This document shows, in pieces, positions 20,996 through 33,039 of a stretch of DNA of 64,000 nt. The position numbers were made by a program, and so were the translations under genes. Source of the stretch: Dugong dugon. Its lineage: Eukaryota > Chordata > Mammalia > Sirenia > Dugongidae. The notes under the pieces are model-generated. The model did not search any database. It worked only from the letters and a program-made list of their open reading frames with translations, and had not been told where the DNA came from. Position 1 is the first letter of the stretch, and each line of letters opens with the position of its first letter. The stretch covers positions 5,068,001-5,132,000 of the forward strand of contig CM057474.1 in NCBI GenBank assembly GCA_030035585.1, read 5' to 3'.

Positions 20996-22359
20996 AGTTT
21001 GAAATGGAAATTAGTCCTTCCCTGGCGGCTCCCCCCATTTTGGGGGCCTGATAGTACAGTCCAAGGAGAGTGGAGTCTCAGCCCCGAAGCCTACTAGGAG
21101 CTAAGAATTGGGCTGTGCCTACCTGGGAGCCAGGAGGCTTGACTTTGTTCCCATATGTTCCATTGCACAAATAGATAAAAAAGAAGAATAAAAAGGGACT
21201 CAGGGGCCTGAGAAGTCCTCACGACATGCCGGCTGTTGAAAATATCTGTTTAAACACTGTGTTTTTACTTTTTCGTTTTCTCTTTCATCTTTGACTCTTG
21301 TCCTTGGTAAGTTCTAGTCTCCCAAGGCACCCCCACATCTGGCTATGGTGGCAGCTCAGAACGGGCCTGCATGATTGCCCTTTATCACCTAGCACACTTG
21401 GACTCAGTGTTTCTGGCCTCTTGAGGGTCTCTCACTCAGCAGAGGGAGGCCTGGTGTTTTCTCTTCTTGGCACAGAAGGAAGGGGCTGGCCGGGCTGCTT
21501 GGAAATAGGGACAAGGAATTATGGGTCACCCGGGGACTCGTTGGAAGAGGGTGAGAGTTAGCCTCCTGTGCCTGTTTCCTGCCATCTGCTAACAGCACAA
21601 AACCAGGTCCTCAGGCCAAGGTGGGCTTAGGCGTCTGGGGAGCCCGAGGTGGATGCCATGATGCCCGCGGGGTGTGAGATTACATAGATTGGCTCTTCAG
21701 GGACCGCTCCAGGCTCTGAGGAGAACTCTACACCACAAGCTTAGTGAAGATGGAAGGCGTGCTCTGGGGCATTATTCTTCTCAGATCCAGAGACTCCATT
21801 GCTCTCGGTGAAGGACAGATGTGTTCAAATTTCAGGTTGAGCAAAGTGGTATGTGAGGATCTCTGAGACCACTTGCAAAAGGTGACTTTTCATTTCAAAC
21901 AAGACATTCATTAGTGCATTCCTGCTCACTTAATGAATGCCATTCAGTAATTCATTCTTGCTGTCTTCGTGAATGCAAGTCATTACTTTATTCTTTCTCT
22001 CTTGACTTATATATTCACTGAGCATTTACCATGTGCCAGGCTCTGAGGATAAAACAGTGAGCAAGACACTGAACCCTTCCTATGCATAAACTGTGGTTTT
22101 GATGTTAAAAAAAAAAACAGGCGAAGAACAACTCATTCCAAAGTACTTAAAAGCTGAAAGAATAGCACTTTGTTGTAGTAACGGACAGGAACGAAATCCT
22201 TTCAACCTGGCCAGGTTTTATCTTTACAGAAGTGGTTAGGGTTTTTCTCATGAATGAAATATGTCCTTAGCAGCTTTCTATGAAACTACACTTCAAAATT
22301 TCTTTCTAGCCTCATGAATAATATGCCGTTTAGAATGTAAAACCATTTGCAAATAGTAG
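20996..22359 (-). promoter_or_regulatory. STMN2 5' flank between promoter and RE1
   Basis: No SINE, LTR or gene is recognised between the promoter and the RE1 apart from an ATTTACCATGTGCCAGGCTC common-repeat-like stretch at 22018-22080. The repeat-poor character fits a regulatory flank. Confidence 0.5.
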
Positions 22360-22380
22360 GGCACTCTCCTTGGTGCTGAA
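22360..22380 (-). promoter_or_regulatory. RE1/NRSE silencer bound by REST (NRSF)
   Basis: On the minus strand this 21-mer reads TTCAGCACCAA followed by GGAGAGTGCC. It matches the canonical RE1 consensus at 18 of 21 positions, with the two half-sites TTCAGCACC and GGAGAG in the canonical spacing. SCG10 (STMN2) is one of the two genes in which this silencer was first defined, with the element roughly 1.5 kb upstream of the promoter; here it is about 1.4 kb upstream. REST bound here would repress STMN2 in non-neuronal cells. It differs from the rat SCG10 element, as I recall it, at one central position. Confidence 0.9.
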
Positions 22381-24085
22381 ATCTTCTCACCTCTTGTTAA
22401 ATTGTCAAGAGTTTTTAACCCCAAGGACGTCTTGCTGACTGATAGGGAGCTACTGAAACCGGAGCGATTCTGACTTGCTGAATCGAGAAAATAAAAGATA
22501 AAGCGGGGATCAATAAAATTATTTCTTAAGCAGGAAGATTAGAAATTATGGCTCCAGTCATCGTACAGATCCGTGACTATGACACAGCAAGACAGCAATA
22601 TGGAAGTTGGCAGGGTCTGGGAATAAATAACCTTCTTCTGCCTTTCTATAGTCATTTCCACTTAAATGGGAGACTTAATTCCCTCTCAGTGGAGTGCTTA
22701 CCAGCCATGAGATGAGGGATCTGTATGACTAATATCTTTAAAGTATCTTCTCCACATCGCACCCTTCCCCTCAGGCTATGTGTCATCTCTACCCATTCTT
22801 CAGCTTCCCGGGAAAACAAGGGCCTTAAGTCATAGCATTAATGTCTTTAACAACTGCAATTGGCATGTGAACAAGATCTGTTGCACTTTTGATCACTATG
22901 AGAAAAACAAAACAATGCATGTACCTGTACTAATTTCTCCTTCTCTGGTGAACATTACTGACTGATGGGTAGGAGTGTGAAAGGAAGGTCTGTCTAAGAG
23001 AGCAAGTGTCAGATGTGTGAATCTTTTCTAATTCTGAGTTCTAGCCACTTAACCTCCATTATGTATGATTTTCAAATAATGTCAAGCAGAAGCGGGGGTA
23101 AGCTAATATGATTTACTATAAAACATCAAGTTAGCAAGCTATCATCAACTGGCAAGAAAAACCAAATAAGTTCAGAGAGCTGGGTTCCAATCAATTTTCG
23201 CTTTTTATTTCATTTTAACATTACAGTGTGCAATCATGCATCTCAGCCTGGAAGAACAGGGGCAAAACAGGGACAGAGATAATAGTTCGTATTCAATAGT
23301 TTACTCAGTTGTTCATTCAATTCTTTTATTTAGAATATTTATTTAATGCAATTTTAGACCTTTATATTATGAAACTAGACAAGCTTAATGGCTAAAATAT
23401 ATAAAATGGAGAAAAACATAACCCCTACCTCTTTAAGAAAATGCTATTAATTTTGGAGGATAAAAATTAGCCTGTGTATCAGAATGCTTTTGGTTGCAAG
23501 CAGTAGAAAAACTAACTCAAACTGGCTATGGTTAATACTGGGGCCTTACTGACTCATCTAATTACAGAGGCAGAATGGGCCCCAAAGGTACGGAGGGATG
23601 GAGGGATGGGTGGATACTCAAATGAACGAATAAGTACTAGAGCTGTAAAATATAAATAAGGACAACAATACCTGTCTTTTAGCGTTTCTGTAGACTGAAT
23701 GGTTTACCATGTATAAACTGCTTAAATCACCGTGGATGTTTAATAAATTGTGTTTATTATGATTATGTTTATTCCAGTACATTTAAACTTTTGAAGGTTA
23801 GGAACTGAGCAGCGTTTATCTTTATGCTCTTCTTAGTGCTTGGCTCGTGATTCATAGGTAGATACTCAATAAATGCCTGTGAAATAAAAACAATAATAAA
23901 ATAGCGTTGAACATGACTGAAAATCATTGAACCCAGTGAAGCCATACTGATGTTTTCAATCACCTTTCTTTGTTTCAGTTATGTTGGGAGTGGGTATTAG
24001 GCAGTTTCCTATTGGTTTGTTTATTTATTTATATCCTGCTCCATTCACAAAAGGACATAGGTAGATAGAGCTCACATTGGTAAGA
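22381..24085. other. Distal 5' flank, mostly unassigned
   Basis: Holds an unassigned ancient repeat at about 23480-23570 (TTTTGGTTGCAAGCAGTAGA, AACTCAAACTGGCTATGG) and an L2 3' end at 23795-23895 (GTGCTTGGCTCGTGATTC, ACTCAATAAATGCCTGTG). The rest is not recognised. Confidence 0.5.
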
Positions 24086-24297
24086 GTTTTATCTTTTTTA
24101 TTGTGGTAAAAATGTACATAAGAGAACATTTGCTAATTCAATAATCTTTACATGTATAATTCGGTGACATTGGTTACATTCATCATGTAGGGCAACCATC
24201 ACCACTATCCCAAATGATTGAACCACCATTAACAGAAGCTTAGTGCCCCCTAAGCCATGATGCCTCCTTTTCCCCTCCCTCCCACCCCGGTCACCAC

Positions 24298-24879
24298 TGT
24301 CTCAGGAAAAGGCAACGTGCAGTGCAGTCAGCGGACGGAAGCATAATATGCTGACCGTGCTATCTAATTTTGATCTGGATTTCTAGACTAACAGCTAGGT
24401 TTTTGAGAAAAACATGTTTTTCCTCAGTGGCCAAAACCAGGATGTGAAACCATATGCTCAGAGGGGTCTTGACCAAGTGACCACCTGCACCCTTCAAAAT
24501 ACACGTACTCAGGACGAGTGCTGTCTGGGTGCTGTTGCCAACAAGGTATTTTTGCAACTGGGACAAAGAAAACACATGTCAGCCTCTTGTGACCATGATC
24601 TAAGCATCCTGTGACACTATCTGTAATCACTAACTATGCTATTAATTACCAGTAGCCAAGCAGAGTGTGATCATTACAATAGCCATTGATTTTCCTGTAA
24701 ATGCCCTCCCTATGGTTTGGTTCCTCTTTACCCCATAAAAATACTTGTATGAAGAAACCATCTGGGACTACCTGGTTCCATTTTCAATGGGCTACGTAGT
24801 TCCCCAATTGCAATTGCTTCAAACCCTTAATTAACATCTGCTTTACCTTGAAACAGAGTTGAAGTTTTTCTCTACAACA
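24298..24879 (+). mobile_element. Solo LTR, class-I-ERV-like, nested in L1
   Basis: A 582-bp element TGTCTCAGG...CTCTACAACA with 4-bp target duplication CCAC (24294-24297 and 24880-24883). The L1 sequence resumes exactly at the junction. A CCCATAAAAATAC TATA-like box and AATTGCAATTGCTTCAAAC near the 3' part resemble gammaretrovirus-like LTRs. No internal sequence. Confidence 0.7.
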
Positions 24880-24971
24880 CCACTACTAAGGTTTGGTCTA
24901 TATACAATTGCCTGTTTTACATAAGTGGAATCATACAGTATTTGTCATTTTGTGACTGACTTATTTCACTC

Positions 24972-25175
24972 GAGGAGTCTTAGTGGCACAGTGGCTAAGC
25001 TCTTGGCTGCTAACTGAAAGGTGGGCGATTCATATCCATCAGCGTCTCCTCGGGAGAAGATGTGGCAGCCTGTTTGCGTAAAGATTACAGCCTTGGAAAT
25101 CCTACAGGCCAGTTCTACTCTGTCCTACAGGGTTGCTGTGAGTCGGAATCAGCTCCATGTTAGTAGGTTTTTGGG
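24972..25175 (+). repeat. AfroSINE (long form) nested in L1
   Basis: Perfect 11-bp duplication TTATTTCACTC (24961-24971 and 25176-25186). Head GAGGAGTCTTAGTGGCACAG, long-form segment GAGAAGATGTGGCAGCCTG, tail GTGAGTCGGAATCAGCTCC. Confidence 0.95.
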
Positions 25176-25388
25176 TTATTTCACTCAGCATAATGCTTTC
25201 AAGGTTCATCCATGTTGTGGCATATGTTAGAACTTCATTTCTCATTATGGCTGAGTAATATTCCATCGTATGTATGTATATGTCAGATTTTGTTTATCCA
25301 TTCGTCAGTTGATGGCTATTTAGGTTGTTTCCACCTTTTGGCAGTTGTGAGCAGTGCTGCAATGCATACTGGTGTACACATCTTTATT

Positions 25389-28020
25389 ATCTTTAGCAGC
25401 AGTAAGAGGAAGCAGTAGAAGTGAAAGAAGCAAAAACGGAGACATTAGTTGCTGTAGGTTTGAGCCTAGTGTGTATTAGCTCTGAGAAGTAGCTTCAGGT
25501 GTTGGGTTCTTTCCAAACTGGAGAGGAAGAGTTACTTGGGAGAATTAGTTGATTTCATCTAATATGGTCATATGATTTTCTGCTATTAATAACCAAGTGT
25601 CAGGGAAAGAAATCCTAAAGTAATTGCTAAAATTAGTGAGATATGAAAATATTGTTAGAATGGAATTAATTGCTTGGTTCTGAACCTCAGTTATTTCTGG
25701 AAAGGAAGTTAGAGAACTAAAAGGGTTTTTTTTAAGGTGGTTGAAATTTGGTCTGTAATGCGGTTACAGCTAAGGATATCTAGAGTTGTATCTAAAATAG
25801 TTACACGTGAAAAATGATGAATTGGCTAACATTTTGATTATTGTGCCATATGTAAACCTTTATAGATTAATGAAAAATAAAAAGGATTGGATGTCTACAA
25901 TGAAATCTATATCGTTCAGGAATTATACAATGTATTAAGATTATTTCTGAAGTAGTAAATGAACACATTTTATTGCTTTCCTCTTAAATCAGTTATTTAA
26001 AAACAAAGAATACTTAGTTAATTATTATCTTCCTTTCTGTACTTAGGATTTTCTTTATGTTCAAATGGGACTTGTACATATTGGTAATTTGTAGAATTCA
26101 TCCCTGAAGCAAAATGGCTTATTGAAGTTAGTAAATCCTATTGATGATTTCATAATTGAACTTTTCTGGAATGAACTTACTCAAATCATCAGAAGAGCTT
26201 GATAGAAATTTAATAAGCTGAATCTTTACATTAAATTGGTGATGTTGAAAAACTATTTGCTGCTTTGGTAGCAACTACTGAACCTTTTTCCTTTCTCTCT
26301 GCAAGCTTGATTTACAGCTTGAGTCCAGGGGGAACATTAGTTGGACCACACTGAAGCTGGGAAGCTGATTCCCCTTGGGGTTTCGCTCAGTATTTCAGCT
26401 TACACCGCTGGAGTGAGAAAATGGAGACAATACTGAAGTGCCTGGAAAAGAAATCTAGGACAAGTATGACTCACCATCTGTCCTGCAAGTTTGATTTTAC
26501 TTTTTAAACAGAAGCCCTACTATGAGCATTGCAGTATGTAGTTAATACTAGTTGCCTAAGAACCTTGTTTATTCTAAATCACAGCTGGAAGGAGGAGGAG
26601 GAATCAGAGAAGAAAAAGCAGGTGGGTGACTTTTTATACTGCCTTCCAGGGTGATTTTCCGGATACCCATTTATTAACTCATTCTCTGACCTTCTGAACT
26701 CTGCCCGCCCCCTTCCTCCTTTATTATCAAGGGGAATTGAATTAGTAGATGTGGGTAGTATGTTTTTAAAAGATATTTCATCAAAAATACAATTCTACAG
26801 TAGCGTTAGACTTAAACTCAACTATAGACAACAGAATCTCATTCCATTTTTTCCTCATCTCTCCACATCTTGAATGACTCCTATTTTTTTTCTATTGTGT
26901 CCTGAATCATAGGTTGGGAAACTACACCTAACTTTTCAGTAGTTCAGGTCAGCAAAAATGGAGCAATGCTCAGTTTGAGTAGCAAATGCAGCCTTTTGTG
27001 GCAGAAAACATATTGCCCACAGATTTGCATATGCCTTAGATGGATTTATTTAGAAAGTGGAGGAAATGCCCTCATTTGGAAAAAGGATCCCAAAACTCAT
27101 ACATACATAAATCTTGTATATTAAATATTTACATTAAAATATAAGAGTAACGTACTTAAATTTTTGTGATGAACTATTTCAAATAGACACAAAGAGAGAA
27201 GCATATAGTGAACTTGTATCAATCAAGTTAAAAAATTATTAAGATTTCATTGTTTTTGTTCCTTTTTCTTTGTTCATCTTTGCTAAAATCTCTAAGAGGC
27301 AATATTAGACATCATTTAAATTCATTCCTACATATGTAAGTAGGATTTCTAGAAAAAATGAAACTTTGCTCACATAAATACAATTATATTATCATAGTTA
27401 ACGATTTTAGCAATACTTCTTTGGTATCATCTAATACACAGTTCATAAATCACAATTTTTTGGTTGTTTCAAAAATGGGTTTTTATGGTTGCTTTGATTG
27501 AAACAAGACCCAGACAATATTTGATTTTATGTTTCTCAAACCTCTTTTCATCTGGAGTAGTCCCCCTTCATTTTTTAAATTCCTGCCATTGACTTATTTC
27601 AGAAATTGGGTCAATTGTCCTATGAACTGTCCTATATAGTAGTGTGACTGTCTACTTCCATGTGGTCACTAAACTCTTTCCTGCGTTTTCTGTAAGGGGA
27701 AGTCAAATTTTGAGGCTTGATTAGATTCTGAATCATCTTGTCGAAGAATAAGTCTGATGTATTTAGTTTAATTAAAAGTGTGGTTTATGTTTACTCACAT
27801 GTGATGAAGAGCAATCATGAAACCGAGGCAAGGAAGAGGTTATAAAAGCAAAAACCACAACGGTCTGTGGAACAGTGAAACTTAGTAGTTTTGGCCACGG
27901 GCAAGCTGATTTGTTAGAATATCAGGCAGAGGATTTTCCCCAAAGCAGACTGCCACAGTTATCAGGGAAAGCAACTTTGGTTATTGATGAGTTTTCTAAG
28001 AAATCTTATAGCTGAAAGGG
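25389..28020. other. Mostly unassigned intergenic sequence
   Basis: At 27440-27790, minus strand, a HAL1/L1M-like relic is suggested by TGGGTTTTTATGGTTGCTTT, GAAACAAGACCCAGACAATA and TGAGGCTTGATTAGATTCTG (low confidence). No gene recognised. Confidence 0.4.
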
Positions 28021-28371
28021 TGATGGTTAGTTGTATGTGTCAACATGACTAGGCAAATAGAACCCAGATGTTTAATCAAACACTAATCTAGATGTTGCTG
28101 TGAGATATTTTGTAGATGTGGTTAACATCTACAATCAGTTGACTTTAAGTAAAGGAGATTATCCTCAATAATGTGGGTGGGCCTCATCCAATCAATTGAA
28201 AGACCTTAAAATCAAAACTGAGATTTCCTTGAGGAAGAAGAAATTCTGCCTCAAGACTGCAGCATCAGCTCTGCTCAGTTTCCAGCCTGCAGGCCTGCCA
28301 TATAGGTTTCAGACTTGCTGGACTCCACAATTGCATAAGTCAATTCCTGGGAACCTCTTTACACACACTTG

Positions 28372-28402
<31 letters not shown>

Positions 28403-28458
28403 CACACCCACTCCCACACCTTACTGGTTCTGTTTCTCTGGAGAACCCTGACAGATAT
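28021..28458 (+). mobile_element. Solo LTR, MLT2-like (ERVL)
   Basis: Starts GATGGTTAGTTGTATGTGTC and contains GTGGGTGGGCCTCATCCAAT and GGAAGAAGAAATTCTGCCTC; ends CTCTGGAGAACCCTGACAGA. This follows MLT2-type LTR order. It includes a CA microsatellite near 28372-28400. Confidence 0.85.
28372..28410 (+). repeat. (CA)n microsatellite
   Basis: About fifteen CA units with flanking imperfect C/A sequence inside the MLT2-like LTR. Confidence 0.9.
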
Positions 28459-28627
28459 AGAATGTGACTGAAGGTGGTATGTTTTATTTCTGGGTACGGT
28501 TGTTGTTGAACTCCCCGCTGGACTTCTGGGGGGACTTAACCTTCATTAAGACTAACATTTCTCTGTTATGATAACTTAGTTCCCATTTTGGACAAACTCT
28601 GCTGAGTGGGCCATGACGGCTTCAGTC

Positions 28628-28880
28628 TCTCTCTCTTTTTAAAAAATTATTGTAAAGATTTGCATAACACAACGTTTGCCCATTCAAGATTCTTCAGTCT
28701 CTTTTTGATGCAGTATCATCAGCTAGCTGTTAGTCTGGGATAATGGCAGTACAGTGATTTTTTTTTTTCCTATTGTTGTATTTTAAGTGAAAATTTACAT
28801 TTTAAGTTAGTCTCTCATACAAAAATGTATACCTACATTGCTGTTTGACCCTAATTGCTCTCCCTATACTGTGACAGCAG
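28628..28880 (-). mobile_element. L1 3'-end fragments
   Basis: Two short minus-oriented pieces: 28640-28690 (TTATTGTAAAGATTTGCATA) and 28762-28878 (TTGTATTTTAAGTGAAAATT, TTAGTCTCTCATAC), similar to the elephant-type L1 3' end near 44555. Confidence 0.55.
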
Positions 28881-29189
28881 CAGTGTAGTGATTTTTAAGC
28901 ACCTGCATATCATTCAGTTAGAAGAAGGCAAAAAGAACGAGGATAATCATAGATAATCACAAGAAATATTTGGAATTCCACTTTGCGTCTAGTTTTTAAA
29001 TTGCCTGGAACCAACCAGTAGAATAATTCCTGTGAATCAGTTCAGCCAACCTTCAATAACTAAGTGGGTTTCCCCAAGTTAATGATTGTACTTTTCCTAC
29101 AATGTTTACCCAGATGTTAGTTATGGTATTGACTTAGTATGCGGTTGGCCCATAAATTGTCAGGGACAATTTTATTAGCTAGGACTATT

Positions 29190-30288
29190 CTAGCCAAAAA
29201 GCAAAGATGTCACCTTGAAGACTAAGGTGCACCTGGCTCAAGCCATGGTGTTTTCAGCCGCCTCAAATGCATGCTAATGCTGGACAGCAAATAAGGAAGA
29301 CTGTCTTAGGTTGGGTTCTCTAGAGAAGTAAAACCAGTAAAACATATAAATATATGTATATATATAGAGATTTATAGCAAGGAAACAGCTCACACGATTG
29401 TAGAGGTTAGAACGTCCCAAGTCCATGCATCAGGGTAGAGGCCTCTCCTAAGTTACGCAGCTGCAGAAGCTGGTGAGCCCAAGATTGGCAGGTCAGAGAG
29501 CAGGGCTGCCACTCACTGGCTGTGAAGGTTCACAAATTCCAAGATCGGCAGGCGAGACCACAAGGTTTCTCCTGATTCGCGTAGCTGCAGGGGCCGGCAA
29601 ACCCAAGATCAACAGGTCAGAGAGTAGGGCTCCGCTCACAGGCTGTGAAGACTGAGGAATCCCAAGTTCAGCAGATAAGCTGACAGCTCAAGTCCCAAGA
29701 ACTGGAGATGAGACGACAGGAGGCAGCTGCAGGATCCAGGGTGAGCAAAAAGCCACAACATCTGCTTATATTCAGATGCAGGCCACACCCCCAAGGAAAC
29801 TCCCTTTCATCTGATTGGCTACTCACGATATATTCAATCATGGACGTGATCATATTTAAACACGGAGAATCATGGCCCGGGCAAGCTGACACACAATCTT
29901 AACCATCACAAAGACTGAAGAAGAATTGATGCCTTTGAGTTATGGTGTTGGCAAAGAACACCATATTGAATATACAATGGACTGCCAAAAGAACAAACAA
30001 ACCTGTCTTGGAAGATGTACAGCTAGAATGCTTCTTAGAAGCAAGGATGGCGAGACTTCGTCTCACATACTTTGGACATGTTATTAGGAGATCCAATCCC
30101 TGGAGAAGGACATCATGCTTGGTAGAGGGTCCGCAAAAGAGAGGAAGACCCTCAACAAGACGGATTGACACAGTGGCTGCAACAATGGGCTGAAGCACAA
30201 CAATGATTGTGAGGATGGCTCAGGACCAGGCAGTGTTTTGCTCTGTTGTACATAGTGTTGCTATGAGTCGGAACCGACTTGAAGGCCT

Positions 30289-30325
<37 letters not shown>
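29190..30325 (+). mobile_element. RTE-type LINE 3' portion, split by an LTR
   Basis: Pieces 29190-29301 (AGCAAAGATGTCACCTTGAA, CATGGTGTTTTCAGCCGCCT) and 29911-30325 (GACTGCCAAAAGAACAAAC, ACTTTGGACATGTTATTAGG, TATGAGTCGGAACCGACTTG). The second ends in an (AAC)n tail (30289-30325), typical of RTE 3' termini. No intact frame. Confidence 0.92.
29302..29910 (-). mobile_element. Solo LTR, ERVL/MLT2-like, nested in RTE
   Basis: A 609-bp element bounded by TGTCTTAGG and CCATCACA with perfect 5-bp duplication AAGAC (29297-29301 and 29911-29915). Read on the minus strand it begins TGTGATGGTTAA, as in MLT2 LTRs. It contains three internal direct repeats of the CCCAAGAT(C/T)GGCAGG(T/C) type. Confidence 0.9.
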
Positions 30326-30327
<2 letters not shown>

Positions 30328-30540
30328 TCTAGCCAACAAATTTATGCTGATTGGGTGAACTTCTAAAGCTTGAGCATCTTATTTGTTATTTGGGTCAGAG
30401 TCAGTGGTAAATTGAGGATCATACAGTTCAGACAGAAGATGAAATCCTAATGATATCCTGTGTCTTGGATCCTTTCTGGTAAGTTGCAATTTTAGGCTCC
30501 TCCTAAAACATGAGAAACGGAGAGATTTGTTTGGAATCCT

Positions 30541-30782
30541 TAGAAAGGCAAGATGACCTTGTTACAGCATTGGCCACATTTTGACGCAGTTAACATGGGA
30601 GGGCCATCTAATTACACAGGAAAAGATAGTCCCTCGGTTCCATATTGAGGCAACATAAAGATAATAGGTTTGATACCCATTACTTTCTGAATTTAACTGG
30701 CCTAATTGTGGAAGGCAAACACTCTGGGTAGATTTAAACACATCATGTGGTGGTTCTGAATAGCTTTATGAGAAAATAGTTG
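30541..30782 (+). repeat. Unassigned dispersed repeat, copy A
   Basis: Shares blocks with 32068-32276: GGCCACATTTTGA, CATGGGAGGGCCATCTAATT and AAACACTCTGGGTAGATT, in the same order and orientation. I do not recognise the family. Confidence 0.6.
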
Positions 30783-32067
30783 AATCATAATTTGCATTAT
30801 TAGTCACCTGTTCTTTTCCATCCCTAATATCTGGTGGGTGACTTTGAGTCTTTGGAATGTAAGTAACTGCGAGAGAGCTATGGGGGTGATTAGTGTTTTC
30901 AATTGAGGCGTGTGAATTAGATATGTTTGGGTTAGTACTTTTTAGAGGGTTCTGAGCCAGGTGAGAAATTCCACAACTGGAAATGTTGGCAACTGTTTCA
31001 ATTGTGTTTATTTCTGTAAATTACTCCTTCTGAAGGCCTTTAGGGAGTTCGGGATTAAATCTCCAGTGGAAATGTGTAGTCAGATTGTAAATTATTTAGT
31101 ACATTTGCATTGGGAAACACATATGCATCAGTTGTATGTTCTGGAGTTTAAGAGCAGCTTTAGTGGTTAAAACACCTGAAATGACCCTTTTCAATATAGC
31201 TCTAAGACTGACTTTCATTGGTGTCTTTCCCAATACAACCGGTCTCCTGACTGTATATTACGTAAGGGTATACCCACTGGTATCTTTTCCTGGAAATGCA
31301 GTTTGTACTTATTGGGTACGACTGTGTATGCAACATTAATGCTTGAAAATATCCAACCAGATGAGAATATAACAAGACAATGTTGGTCAGCAAAGAAATG
31401 TATCTGAGCTTTCTAGGTCTTCCTCTCACAATTTTATAAGGTGAGGGTTAATGGGGATTTTGTGATGTAGATTGTATTGTCATCAAGGTTAGGGTAAAAC
31501 TTTAGGACAAGGGGGATTAAATACTTCTGTAAATATTAACAGTTCTGATTTTAAATACCATTCAGTCATAACTTTTGAACACAGTGCTTTGACCATGTAT
31601 CCTCAGTTTAAGGACCAAAAAAAAAAAAAAAAAAAAAAAAAAGGAAAGGAAGCAAACAAACCTTGATAGTTTTTTGTTTGTAAAGTATATGGATATGGAA
31701 ATTCTGAAACCATTTTGTGTGTATGGTAGGGTAGAGAAAATGAGTAACTATAATCAAATTGTTGGGAGCCAGGGTTCTCACTGTGGGAGAAGGGAGATAC
31801 AAATTTGGAATTAGGGAAGGTAGGAAAGAATTTTGTGGTGTTGGACTGGAGTTAGAGGTGTAAGAATTCATAATATAAACTATGTATGTACTTCTTAATC
31901 TGTGGTTTAAAATTTATCATATTTATGATGAAAGTATTTTTCTAAGCTCTATTCACGGCATGGGCTTAGAAACAATTACACCCTGATACGATGAACTCAT
32001 CTAGCACACAGATCTTGGCCTCTAAGTACCATTCTCCACTAAAAGGGACTAGGGCTGGATGAGATCC
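30783..32067. other. Unassigned sequence between repeat copies A and B
   Basis: Includes a poly-A run at 31617-31642, a possible retroposon tail. No coding motif recognised. Confidence 0.45.
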
Positions 32068-32276
32068 TAGAAAGGCAGGATGACCATATCAAAGTATAGG
32101 CCACATTTTGATGTGATCAGCATGGGAGGGCCATCTAATTACATAGGAAAATTAGTCCTTTGTGCATATTGAGGGTCATAAATTTATTAGTCTAATCATG
32201 GAGAACAAACACTCTGGGTAGATTAAAACAAACCACGTAATGGTTTCTAAATCGGCTAGAGAAAAAAGAGAAAATT
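32068..32276 (+). repeat. Unassigned dispersed repeat, copy B
   Basis: Diverged direct copy of 30541-30782, 1.3 kb downstream. About three quarters of the positions look shared by eye. Confidence 0.6.
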
Positions 32277-33039
32277 CAAGATGAGTCTAACCATCTTAAT
32301 TGTACAAAAAAGTAAGGAATTGCTAAAAAGTGATGGGGATATGTAAAAAGGACACATAAGCCAACTGGAAGGGGTCTTAATGGCCAAATCTGGGACAAGC
32401 CAACCACCAACACAAATATAACTGTAATGGATGATAACTCATTGAATAAAATAAGAATTCTTGGGTCTTTACCGGTGCTAAATAAATAAATGACTGCGAA
32501 GAAAAAGCTCTTTTTTTTTTTTTTTTTTTACCACAGATTGTTAGCTAATAAATGTAAAAGGAAAGAAAAGAGTTGGAAAAAAATCACCATTATGGAAGTA
32601 TCATAGTAGTAATTTACTCAGGCAAGAATTACCAATGAATGCTAAAACTACTGGGTGAAAGTTTGATGGGAAACAGATAACTACGCTGTCTCAGAGTTTT
32701 TCTTCACAGTTAATTTATAAATTACAAAGGGCATATTGCTATTTTACAAGGAGAAAACTGTGGAAGACATCTGTAGTGAAATGGGTTCCTTTATGTGGCC
32801 TTTTTGCCTTGGTTCTTTGGAAAGACAGCTTGAGAGATTTTTCCCCTTGGCCCCAAAGAATTACCTTTGCCCTGGTTTGTTACTTTTGTCCAGGTTGATT
32901 GACATTTCCTGGGCAAGCTGTAAACAACTTGATGATTTGATACTTTTTGGCTGGCCCTGGGCTGCTGCCTGCCCTGTGATTGGTCTATTTTATGCACCTT
33001 GCAGGGATTGGTCAATATATTTATGCAAATGAATGCCTA

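Larger units (their letters stand above)
24088..25388 (-). mobile_element. L1 3'UTR region, split by an LTR and a SINE
   Basis: Minus-oriented L1M-type 3' sequence: TTATTGTGGTAAAAATGTAC at the poly-A end, then CATGTAGGGCAACCATCACC, AAGTGGAATCATACAGTATT, and GCTGAGTAATATTCCATCGT further 5'. Pieces are 24088-24297, 24880-24971 and 25176-25388. Not coding. Confidence 0.85.

Noticed and set aside
32736-33032. 98-codon frame MLFYKEKTVEDICSEMG
   Set aside because: No family resemblance, overlaps an antisense frame of similar length, and lies just before L1 3' sequence.
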